Assembly (NCBI GenBank): GCA_041483455.1
Contig: JBGPFS010000031.1
Span: 1 to 16,873, forward strand
DNA length: 16,873 nucleotides
Direction of reading: 5' to 3'
DNA from: JBGPFS01 sp041483455
Lineage (GTDB): Bacteria; Chloroflexota; Limnocylindria; Limnocylindrales; CSP1-4
Shown: one piece after another, positions 7,070 to 14,278 of the stretch
Layout: every line of letters begins with the position of its first letter
How positions within the stretch are numbered: the stretch's first letter is position 1
The notes under the pieces: model-generated
Database searches by the model: none
What the model was told of the DNA's origin: nothing
Seen by the model: only the letters and a program-made list of their open reading frames with translations
Position numbers and translations under genes: made by a program

Positions 7070-7681
7070 ATGGACGTATCGGCCGTCAGGGCCGCGGAGG
7101 GACAGCCGAAGCGGGCAGGCGGGAGCCGGATCGCGACGCTCGCGATCATGGCCGTCACGGCGGCGGTCATCGTCGCCGTCGCCGTGATGACGAACCAGCC
7201 GGCGAACAGCGCCACCGGACTCACCAACGTGACCACGACCGGCGTCGCCACCGGTGAGCCGCCGGCCGTCGGCAAGGCCGCGCCCGACTTCACGGCCACG
7301 ACGGTCGACGGCAAGGCGGTCAAGCTGAGCGACTTCCGGGGCCAGCCGGTCTGGCTCAGCTTCGGGGCCAGCTGGTGCCAGCCCTGCCGGGCCGAGAATC
7401 CCGACATCCAGGCGGCCTTCACGAAGTACCAGGCGCAGGGGCTCGTGGTCCTCCAGGTCTACATGACCGAGGACAGCGCCGCCGTCAAGGATTACGCCAC
7501 CCGCGTCGGGCTGACCTACCAGAAGGTCCCGGATCCGGACACCCGGATCTCGAGCCAATACCGGATCCTGGGCATCCCGACCCACTTCTTCATCGACAGG
7601 ACCGGGGTCCTCCGCCAACTTCGGATCGGCAGCCTCGATCCGACGGCCATGGACACGATGATCGCCGGGATCCTTCCATGA
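7070..7681 (+). CDS. TlpA/ResA-type membrane-anchored thioredoxin-like protein
   Basis: This is a 203-residue protein with an N-terminal signal anchor (hydrophobic about 24-43) and an exported AhpC/TSA-Redoxin-type thioredoxin fold. The active site is WCQPC (C103, C106). The cis-proline is P170 in GIPTHFFID, and the fold opens with APDFTATTVDGKAVKLSDFRG. ResA-type proteins reduce the CXXCH cysteines of apocytochromes using electrons from CcdA, so that heme can be joined by ResB-CcsB. This fits the operon, which carries no other exported thiol reductase. A TlpA-like protein with another client, such as the PCYCGC lipoprotein, is possible. The stop codon overlaps the next start (ATGA), so the thioredoxin and the decaheme cytochrome are probably translationally coupled. 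Confidence 0.9.
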   Translation: MDVSAVRAAEGQPKRAGGSRIATLAIMAVTAAVIVAVAVMTNQPANSATGLTNVTTTGVATGEPPAVGKAAPDFTATTVDGKAVKLSDFRGQPVWLSFGASWCQPCRAENPDIQAAFTKYQAQGLVVLQVYMTEDSAAVKDYATRVGLTYQKVPDPDTRISSQYRILGIPTHFFIDRTGVLRQLRIGSLDPTAMDTMIAGILP

Positions 7682-9372
7682 TCGAGCCCGGGGAGCCGAT
7701 CGAGGCGATCGCCTCCCAGTCGGACGGGCCGGCGACTCAGGCCGCTGCCGAAGCGGTCGGCGCCGCCGATACCGAGGCGGCCGCCGCAACACCACCCGCA
7801 GCGGCTGCCGCAGCCGCCAGACCGGCTCGCCGCGGCGGGATCGCCGGGTTCCTGGGGCGCTTGTTCGGCCGGATCCCCCGTCTCCCGCTCCGGAGCAGGC
7901 GCGGCCTCTTCCTCGTGTTCGTCCTCGTCGCCGGGGGTGGCGCCTCGCTGACCGTCGGTGGGGTCATGGCCATCAGCTGGACCGAGACCGCCGACTTCTG
8001 CGGCCGCTGCCACACGATGGGTCCGGAGCTCAAGGCCTACGAGATGTCGCCCCACCGCGAGGTCGCCTGCGCCGAATGCCACGTCGAGCCCGGCATCGCG
8101 GGCTGGGTGAAGGCCAAGATCCAGGGCACGAAGCAGCTCATCCAGGTCCTGACTGGCACCTTCCCGACCCCGATCCCGCCGCCCAACCACGACGAGCTCC
8201 CGCCGACCAGCACGAGCTGCGTGAAATGCCACGATGTCAAGCAGCTGGTGGCCAACGGCGGGCCGATCAGGCTCGTGCTGCGAACCCGCTACGAGCTCGA
8301 CGAGCCGAACAGCCGGATCACGGTCGCCCTGGTCTTCCGGCCCACCGGCTTCGGCGGCACGTCGACGACACGGGGCGTCCACTGGCACATCGACTCGAAC
8401 GTCACCTACGTCAGCTCCGATCCGCGCGCCCAGACGATCGACTGGATCGGCGTCACGAACCCCGACGGCTCGACCGAGGAGTTCCTGGCGGCCAAGGAGG
8501 CGCGCAACGCGACCGACGTCCGGCAGGACATCGCCCGGCTCAAGGCTGCTGCGATCGTCGACCGGCGGATGGACTGCATGGACTGCCACAACCGGGTCGG
8601 CCACGGGATCCCGAGTGTCAGCCAGGCGGTCGACAGCGCGATGACCGACGGCACGATCGACCCGACCCTGCCGTACGTCAAGCAGCAGAGCATGGACCGG
8701 CTGACGGTCACGTACGCCTCCGTGGGCGACGCGGACCACGCCATCGACGGCCTGCGCGACTACTACAGCGCCAAGTACCCGCTCGTGGCCCAAAGCAAGA
8801 CCGTCGCCATCGATGCGGCCGTCACGGATCTGAAGAGCATCTACGAGCTGGTCGCCACCCCCGAGATGCGGGTCACGGCCGCGACCTACCCGGACAACCT
8901 CGGCCACCAGAACTCACCGGGCTGCTTCCGCTGTCACGACGGCGCCCACTACAAGGTCGTGAACGGAACCCTCTCGACCGAGACCATCCCCTCGTCCTGT
9001 GCGACCTGCCATACGTTCCCGCAGATCGGCGCGATCGAGTCCGGGGTGCTCATCGGCCAGCGCCCGGACACCCACGACGACAAGCTCTGGCTGTTCGACC
9101 ACAAGCTGTCGACGACCTCGGCCGACCCGTCGCACCAGAGCTGCGGCGCCTGCCACACCCGCACCTACTGCGAGAACTGCCACAACACGAGCGCCGTCCA
9201 GGTCCCCCACGACCAGATGGTCTACGACCACGCCAAGGTGGTCGAGAAGATCGGCAGCCAGTCCTGCGCTGCCTGCCACCAGCCCGCCTACTGCGCGCAG
9301 TGCCACGCCCAGCAGGTCCTGCCCAACCCCTACCCCGACATCACCCCCAGCCCGTCGTCGACATCACCCTGA
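7678..9372 (+). CDS. Membrane-anchored decaheme cytochrome c with NapC/NirT-type N-terminus
   Basis: This is a 564-residue protein. The first 70 or so residues are Ala/Glu-rich and probably cytoplasmic. One membrane helix (about 79-101) precedes ten CXXCH sites starting at residues 108, 131, 181, 300, 416, 441, 489, 498, 530 and 539. The segment around hemes 1-2 (DFCGRCHTMGPELKAYEMSP) is typical of NapC/NirT/NrfH quinol dehydrogenases. A heme-free insert of about 115 residues between hemes 3 and 4 contains a GVHWHI motif (H235, H237). Hemes 7-8 and 9-10 form a duplicated SCxACHxxxYCxxCH unit. The likely role is to take electrons from membrane quinol and pass them to external carriers or reductases; the acceptor is unknown. 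It resembles ImcH-like cytochromes only in outline. The start overlaps the thioredoxin stop (ATGA). Confidence 0.9.
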   Translation: MIEPGEPIEAIASQSDGPATQAAAEAVGAADTEAAAATPPAAAAAAARPARRGGIAGFLGRLFGRIPRLPLRSRRGLFLVFVLVAGGGASLTVGGVMAISWTETADFCGRCHTMGPELKAYEMSPHREVACAECHVEPGIAGWVKAKIQGTKQLIQVLTGTFPTPIPPPNHDELPPTSTSCVKCHDVKQLVANGGPIRLVLRTRYELDEPNSRITVALVFRPTGFGGTSTTRGVHWHIDSNVTYVSSDPRAQTIDWIGVTNPDGSTEEFLAAKEARNATDVRQDIARLKAAAIVDRRMDCMDCHNRVGHGIPSVSQAVDSAMTDGTIDPTLPYVKQQSMDRLTVTYASVGDADHAIDGLRDYYSAKYPLVAQSKTVAIDAAVTDLKSIYELVATPEMRVTAATYPDNLGHQNSPGCFRCHDGAHYKVVNGTLSTETIPSSCATCHTFPQIGAIESGVLIGQRPDTHDDKLWLFDHKLSTTSADPSHQSCGACHTRTYCENCHNTSAVQVPHDQMVYDHAKVVEKIGSQSCAACHQPAYCAQCHAQQVLPNPYPDITPSPSSTSP

Positions 9373-9381
9373 CGGATCGAG

Positions 9382-9416
9382 GGGCCGAACGGCCCGACCC
9401 CGCTGCCGAACGGCCC
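9382..9416 (+). terminator. Repeated hairpin element, candidate end of the maturation operon
   Basis: GCCGAACGGCCC occurs twice (9384-9395 and 9405-9416) with a 21-base period. Each copy can form a GGCC-GAAC-GGCC stem; the first extends to 5 bp (GGGCC/GGCCC). It begins 10 bases after the decaheme cytochrome stop. There is no T-run, so termination is a guess from position and pairing. Confidence 0.4.
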
Positions 9417-9463
9417 AGGAGCTAACGACCGATGACCAGTCCCGAACGCAGACCGCAACCGGT

Positions 9464-9497
9464 AGATTCGAGCGCATGGTTGAGATTCGAGCGAATC
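9464..9497 (+). promoter_or_regulatory. Tandem operator-like repeats before the heme-operon regulator
   Basis: AGATTCGAGCG occurs at 9464-9474 and again at 9483-9493, 19 bases apart. The second copy extends to a perfect palindrome GATTCG-AG-CGAATC (9484-9497); the first is an imperfect version. A TANNNT element (TAGATT, 9463-9468) overlaps the first copy and could be the -10 box. The site is ideally placed for autoregulation by the HTH protein encoded just downstream, and so for control of the whole heme operon. Confidence 0.55.
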
Positions 9498-9520
9498 CAG
9501 TTGGGCCGGAGGGCTTCCTG

Positions 9521-10207
9521 ATGGCAGCCCTGGCCATCCGCGCTGGCGCCCGTCGCGAGTGGCTCACGATCCACGAGGCGAGCACGCTCATCGGGGTCTC
9601 CTCGGCGACCCTCCGCCGCTGGAGCGACGCGGGGGACATCCGCGCCTTCACCACCCCGGGCGGCCACCGGCGCTTCTCCCGGGCGGCCGTGATGAGCCTG
9701 GTCCCGTCGAACCGCCGCGAGCGGCCGAACCTGGAGCGCCTGGGCGAGACGACCGAACACCTCGCCCGCGTCTACCGCCGCCACCTGCGGGAGGCGATCC
9801 TCGACGCGTCCTGGATCGGGGAGCTCGCCGCCGTCGACCGCCAGCCGTTCCGCGATCAGGGTCGGGTCATCGCGGAGTCCCTCCTGGGCTTCTTCGACGC
9901 CCCGACCTCGGACGAGGCGGAGGCCGCGATCGGGGTCGCCGAGGCGGCCGCCGACGCGTACGGCCGGATGGCCGGAGCACGGGGCGCCTCGATGAGCGAC
10001 ACGGTCGCCATCTTCCTGCGCTTCCGGCTACCCTTCATCCACGAGCTGGCCGGCATGGCCCGCCGGCGGGCACTCGACACCGCCCAGGCCACGGACCTGC
10101 TCGAGCGTGCCACCGAGGTGATCGACCGGCTTATCGGCGCCCTGCTGCGCGGCCACGAGGCCGCGGCCCGGACCACACCCACCAGTCCAGAGGACCTCTC
10201 CCGATGA
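9521..10207 (+). CDS. MerR/excisionase-type HTH regulator leading the heme operon
   Basis: Starting at 9521 (GGAGGG seven bases upstream) the protein has 228 residues. An in-frame ATG at 9476 would add 15 residues and lies seven bases after a TAGATT box, so a leaderless longer form is possible. The first 60 or so residues are a MerR/BldC/excisionase-like winged helix-turn-helix (WLTIHEASTLIGVSSATLRR, then the TPGGHRRF wing). The rest is an all-helical domain with a GRMAGARGASMSDTVAIFLR segment that loosely recalls RsbRD-type N-terminal sensor domains (weak). There is no cysteine, so no Cys-Pro heme regulatory motif and no thiol switch. The stop overlaps the hemA start (ATGA). It likely controls heme synthesis and binds the repeats at 9464-9497; the signal is unknown. 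Confidence 0.8.
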   Translation: MAALAIRAGARREWLTIHEASTLIGVSSATLRRWSDAGDIRAFTTPGGHRRFSRAAVMSLVPSNRRERPNLERLGETTEHLARVYRRHLREAILDASWIGELAAVDRQPFRDQGRVIAESLLGFFDAPTSDEAEAAIGVAEAAADAYGRMAGARGASMSDTVAIFLRFRLPFIHELAGMARRRALDTAQATDLLERATEVIDRLIGALLRGHEAAARTTPTSPEDLSR

Positions 10208-11376
10208 CCTCCCTCGTCGCGGCGCCGGCCGCCACCGTCGTCGCGCTCGTCGCCCACGCGCGCCGGGTGCCCAGCGCCACCCGAGAGGCGTTCGCCGAGG
10301 CGCTGGCCGCGCTCCCGCCCGGCCCCGGGCTGATCGTCGTCCACACCTGCCATCGGGTCGAGGCCTACATCGCCCCGGGCTCGTACGGCGACGGGCCGTT
10401 GCCGCCAGCGCCCCCCGGGACCGTCCGGCTCGAGGATGTCGACGCCGCGGGTCACGTCATCTCGGTCGCCTGCGGCCTCGACAGCGCGGTCTTCGGCGAG
10501 GATGAGGTCCTCCACCAGCTGCGCGAGACGCTGGCCGGGCGCCGCGCGGCCGCCCGGCCGCTCGACCCGGTCCTCGACCGGCTGTTCCAGGTGGCGCTCC
10601 ACGCCGGCCGGCAAGCCCATGGCTGGTTCGAGGGCTCGCCCCGCTCGCTCGCCGATCTCGCTCTCGACCGGATCGCCCAGGTCGCAGGGCCCCTGGAGGG
10701 ACGCCAGATCCTGGTCGCCGGGGTCGGCCGGATGGGCCGGCTCGCCTCGTTCGCCGCGAACCGCCGTGCGATCGGGGTCACCCTCGTCAACCGGACCGAC
10801 GCACGGGCCGCGGCGCTCGCGGAGGAGGTCGGGGGACGGGCGGTCCCGTTCGGCGTCGATGGCGTCCTCCCGCCCGTCGCCGGCGCGATCGTCGCCCTGG
10901 CCGGCGAGTGGCGGATCGGCCGCGAGGACGCCCGCGGGCTCGTCGAGGGCGGCGCCGTCGTCGTCGACCTCTCGTCACCGCCGGCGGTCCCGGGCGAGCT
11001 CCAGGCGGCGCTCGGGCCGCGCTTCATCTCGGTCGACGACCTGTCGAACGCTCCGGAGGTCTCGCCCCGGGACCGTCTCCGGCGGCGCCTCGAGCGGCTG
11101 GTCTCGGAGAGCGGGCGGGAGTACTGCCAATGGCTCCGGACCCGCGATGCGGTGCCGGCGATCCAGGCGATGTCGGCCGCCGCGGAGAGTCACCGGCGTG
11201 ACGAGCTCGGCTGGCTCCTGCGCCGGCTGCCCGATCTGGATGCCGACGAGCGGGCGGCGATCGAGCAGATGAGCCACCGCCTGGTGGCGGGGATCCTCCA
11301 CGCGCCGTTCTCGGCCCTCAATGCCGACGATGACGGGGAGCTCGAGCGGGCGGCCCGGGCGCTGTTCGCACTGTGA
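10204..11376 (+). CDS. hemA: Glutamyl-tRNA reductase (divergent)
   Basis: This is a 390-residue enzyme that reduces glutamyl-tRNA to glutamate-1-semialdehyde with NADPH, the first step of C5-pathway tetrapyrrole synthesis. The catalytic cysteine is C49, in TCHRVEAY; most homologs have TCNR, so the Asn is replaced by His. Other signatures are SAVFGEDEVLHQL (family S-x-V-x-GE-x-Q-I), an NADPH-binding VAGVGRMGRLA glycine loop, and an NRTDARAAALAEEVG strand. A C-terminal helical dimerisation region ends in RAARALFAL. The N-terminus is shorter and less typical than usual. The position before hemC-hemD, hemB and hemL leaves little doubt about the role. The start ATG overlaps the regulator stop (ATGA). 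Confidence 0.88.
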   Translation: MTSLVAAPAATVVALVAHARRVPSATREAFAEALAALPPGPGLIVVHTCHRVEAYIAPGSYGDGPLPPAPPGTVRLEDVDAAGHVISVACGLDSAVFGEDEVLHQLRETLAGRRAAARPLDPVLDRLFQVALHAGRQAHGWFEGSPRSLADLALDRIAQVAGPLEGRQILVAGVGRMGRLASFAANRRAIGVTLVNRTDARAAALAEEVGGRAVPFGVDGVLPPVAGAIVALAGEWRIGREDARGLVEGGAVVVDLSSPPAVPGELQAALGPRFISVDDLSNAPEVSPRDRLRRRLERLVSESGREYCQWLRTRDAVPAIQAMSAAAESHRRDELGWLLRRLPDLDADERAAIEQMSHRLVAGILHAPFSALNADDDGELERAARALFAL

Positions 11377-13211
11377 AGCCGAACGCGCCTCTCGGCCCGA
11401 CCGTCGGGGTCGCCGACCCCCCGGTCGCCGGTCCGGCGCGGACGCTCCGACTGGGCACCCGGGCCAGCGCGCTGGCACTCGCCCAGTCGGGGATGATCGC
11501 GGACCGGATCCGGGACCTGGGCGGCGAGGTCGAGCTGGTGACCATCCGGACCCTGGGCGACGTTCGGCCCCCGGATACGACGTGGGGTGAAGGCGCCTTC
11601 GTGGGTGCGCTCGAGACGGCGCTCCTCGACGGCAGCGTGGACCTGGCGGTCCACAGCGCCAAGGACGTCCCCACGACCGAGGATCCGCGCCTCGTCATCG
11701 CCGCCTACCCGATCCGCGAGGACCCGCGCGACGCGCTCGTCTGCCGCGAGGCCGGGCTCACCCTCGAGCGCCTGCCGGCCGGGAGCCGGATCGGCACCGA
11801 CAGCCCCCGCCGGAGCGCGTTCCTCCGCTCCCGCCGGCCCGACCTGCGGGTCCATCCGCTCCACGGCAACGTCGACACGCGGCTGCGACGGCTCGACGAG
11901 GGCCAGACCGACGCGCTGATCCTGGCCGTAGCGGGGCTGTCGCGCCTGGGACTCAAGGATCGGATCTCGGAGATCCTGCCCGCCGACATCGTCCCTCCGG
12001 CGCCCGGACAGGGGTCTCTCGCCGTCCAGTGCCGGACCGACGACGCGGCGACCCGAGGCTGGCTCGCCCACCTCGACGACCCTGCGACCAGGGCCGCGGT
12101 CGAGATGGAGCGGGCGTTCCTCCGGGCGAGCGGCGGCGGCTGCCGGGCGCCGATCGGCGCGCTCGCCCGCATCGAGCGCGGAGAGATCGTCCTGGTCGGC
12201 GGCTCCGCCGGCATCGAGGCTGCCCAGGCGCAGGCCGAGACCGACGAGACACCGACCGTCGCCTGGGGCGTGGAGCGCGGCCCCATCGAGGACCGGATCG
12301 CGATCGCCGCGTGGTTGGCCGCCCGCCTGTCGGCCGAGCTCGACGAGCGAGGCGGCCGGCGCGAGGGGACGGCTCGCTCGCGGCGCATCCTCGTCACCCG
12401 CACTCGCGATCAGGCACGCCAGCTCGTGGCCGCCCTGGAGGCGGCGGGGCTCGAGCCGGTGGCCATCCCGACGATCGAGCTCGAGGCCGTGGCCCCCGGC
12501 GGGCCGCTCGACGCGGCGATCGCGGCACTCTCGAGCTACCGCTGGATCGTCATCACCAGCGCCAATGGCGCCGAGGCGGCAGTGGCCGCGGCCCGGCGGA
12601 CCGGCACCGATCCCGCCGGCGCACGATGGGCCGCCGTCGGGTCCGCGACCGCCGAGGCGCTGAGCGCGGCCGGGATCGCCGCCGCGCTCACCCCGAGCCG
12701 GGCGAGCGGCGAACGGATCGCCGCCGAGCTGCCGATCGAGTCGGGCGACCGGGTCCTGCTCGCCCGTGCGGACATCGCCGATGGCCGGCTGCCGGCGGCC
12801 CTCCGCGCTCGCGGGGCCGTCGTCGACGACGTCGTCGCCTACCGGACGCTCGAGGCTCCGGCCGCGTCGCGGGAACCGCTCCGGCAGGCCATCGACGAGG
12901 GACCGTTCGGTGCGATCGTCTTCACGAGCGGGTCGACGGTCCGTGGGCTACTGGCCCTGCTCGAGCCGGCCGGGCGCCGGATCGCGCTCCGCTCGCTCGC
13001 CTGCTGCATCGGGTCGTCCACGGGACAGGCGGCCCGCGACGCGGGCTTCGGCCGGGTGGTCGAGGCGCCGATGCAGACGGCCGCGGCCATCGCCGAGCTC
13101 GTCGCCGCCCGGCTCGTGCGATCCCCCGACGGACCCGCCGATCCGTCCTTCGACCCGACCTCCGACCCGACCGCGCGCGCGTTCGGAGCCACCACCGAGG
13201 CCGTCCGATGA
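11373..13211 (+). CDS. hemCD: Fused porphobilinogen deaminase - uroporphyrinogen-III synthase
   Basis: This is a 612-residue two-domain enzyme. Residues about 25-325 are HemC: LRLGTRASALALAQ, then VHSAKDVPT, SRIGTDSPRRSAFLRSRRPD, HGNVDTRLRRL, and GGGCRAPIGA with the dipyrromethane cofactor cysteine C257. Residues about 335-600 are HemD: RRILVTRTRDQARQL, then ITSANGAEAAV and IVFTSGSTVRGLL. HemC builds hydroxymethylbilane from four porphobilinogens, and HemD closes it with ring-D inversion to uroporphyrinogen III. Fusion would pass the unstable linear intermediate directly. HemC-HemD bifunctional proteins are known, for example in Leptospira, but separate genes are the rule. The frame is continuous with no stop or shift at the junction. 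The start is a GTG overlapping the hemA stop (GTGA). Confidence 0.94.
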   Translation: MKPNAPLGPTVGVADPPVAGPARTLRLGTRASALALAQSGMIADRIRDLGGEVELVTIRTLGDVRPPDTTWGEGAFVGALETALLDGSVDLAVHSAKDVPTTEDPRLVIAAYPIREDPRDALVCREAGLTLERLPAGSRIGTDSPRRSAFLRSRRPDLRVHPLHGNVDTRLRRLDEGQTDALILAVAGLSRLGLKDRISEILPADIVPPAPGQGSLAVQCRTDDAATRGWLAHLDDPATRAAVEMERAFLRASGGGCRAPIGALARIERGEIVLVGGSAGIEAAQAQAETDETPTVAWGVERGPIEDRIAIAAWLAARLSAELDERGGRREGTARSRRILVTRTRDQARQLVAALEAAGLEPVAIPTIELEAVAPGGPLDAAIAALSSYRWIVITSANGAEAAVAAARRTGTDPAGARWAAVGSATAEALSAAGIAAALTPSRASGERIAAELPIESGDRVLLARADIADGRLPAALRARGAVVDDVVAYRTLEAPAASREPLRQAIDEGPFGAIVFTSGSTVRGLLALLEPAGRRIALRSLACCIGSSTGQAARDAGFGRVVEAPMQTAAAIAELVAARLVRSPDGPADPSFDPTSDPTARAFGATTEAVR

Positions 13212-14278
13212 GCGTCCGCCCCGAACCCACGACCGGGCCGCCGCCGGCCGGAAACGCGGGCTCCGAGCCTGCGGTCGCCGCCGGCCGGATCGTCCCGGAC
13301 CCGGCCCACCGGCTCCGCCGGCTGCGCCGGACCCCGGCCTTGCGGGCGCTCATCCGCGAGACGCGCGTCCATCCTCGCCAGCTCGTCGCGCCGCTCTTCG
13401 TCCAGCCCGGCCGTGCGCTCCGCTCGCCGATCGGCTCCCTGCCCGGCCAGTCCCGACTCTCGCCCGACGAGGCGGTAACGGAGGCCCGGCGGCTCGCCCA
13501 ACTCGACGTCGGGGCGGTCATCCTGTTCGGCCTGCCGGCCGCCAAGGACGCCGTCGGGACGGGCGCCTGGCTGGCCGACGGGATCGTCCAGGAGACGCTC
13601 CTGCGTCTCCGCGACGCGGACCTCGACCTGGTCCTCATCGCCGACACCTGCCTGTGCGAGTACACCGACCACGGCCACTGCGGCCCGCTCGACGCGCGGG
13701 GTGTCGTCGACAACGACGCGGCGATCGCCCGGCTGGCCGAGACGTCCGTCGCGCAGGCGCGCGCCGGGGCGGAGATCGTCGCTCCGAGCGCGATGATGGA
13801 CGGCCAGGTCGCCGCGATCCGGGCCGGCCTCGACGGCGCCGGGTTCGTCGACACGGCGATCCTGGCCTATGCCGCCAAGACCGCCTCCGCCTTCTACGGC
13901 CCGTTCCGCGAGGCAGCCGATTCCGCTCCCGCGTTCGGCGACCGACGCGGCTACCAGATGGACCCGGCGAACGGGCGCGAAGCGCTCCGGGAGATGGAGA
14001 TCGACGTCCGCGAGGGCGCCGACGCGCTCCTCGTCAAGCCGGCGCTGCCATCGCTCGACATCCTGACCCGGGCGCGCGACCGGTTCGATCTCCCGATCGG
14101 TGCTTACCAGGTGAGCGGCGAGTACGCCCAGATCGAGGCCGCCGCCCGGCTCGGCTGGATCGACCGGCAACGCACCCACCTCGAGGCGGCGACCGCGATC
14201 GCCCGGGCCGGAGCCGACTTCATCATCACCTACGCGGCGGCGGACCTCGCGACCTGGCTCCGCGAAGGGGTCGGCTGA
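13208..14278 (+). CDS. hemB: Delta-aminolevulinic acid dehydratase (porphobilinogen synthase)
   Basis: This is a 356-residue enzyme that condenses two 5-aminolevulinates to porphobilinogen. It has both active-site lysines: K224 (YAAKTASAFYGPFREA) and the Schiff-base lysine K277 (LLVKPALPSLDIL). The three zinc-binding cysteines C148, C150 and C158 are present (DTCLCEYTDHGHCG), so this is the zinc-dependent type. Motifs SAMMDGQVAAIR and GAYQVSGEYAQI complete the fold. The first 35 or so residues are a Pro/Ala-rich extension not typical of the family. The ATG overlaps the hemCD stop (ATGA). The order hemCD-hemB-hemL differs from the chemical order of the steps, which is common in bacterial hem operons. 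Confidence 0.96.
   Translation: MSVRPEPTTGPPPAGNAGSEPAVAAGRIVPDPAHRLRRLRRTPALRALIRETRVHPRQLVAPLFVQPGRALRSPIGSLPGQSRLSPDEAVTEARRLAQLDVGAVILFGLPAAKDAVGTGAWLADGIVQETLLRLRDADLDLVLIADTCLCEYTDHGHCGPLDARGVVDNDAAIARLAETSVAQARAGAEIVAPSAMMDGQVAAIRAGLDGAGFVDTAILAYAAKTASAFYGPFREAADSAPAFGDRRGYQMDPANGREALREMEIDVREGADALLVKPALPSLDILTRARDRFDLPIGAYQVSGEYAQIEAAARLGWIDRQRTHLEAATAIARAGADFIITYAAADLATWLREGVG

Noticed and set aside
8999..9475. N-terminal extension of the HTH regulator into the decaheme gene
   Set aside because: The extension is Arg/Pro/Ser-rich and out of frame with the cytochrome; codon pattern and the HTH domain support a start at 9476 or 9521.
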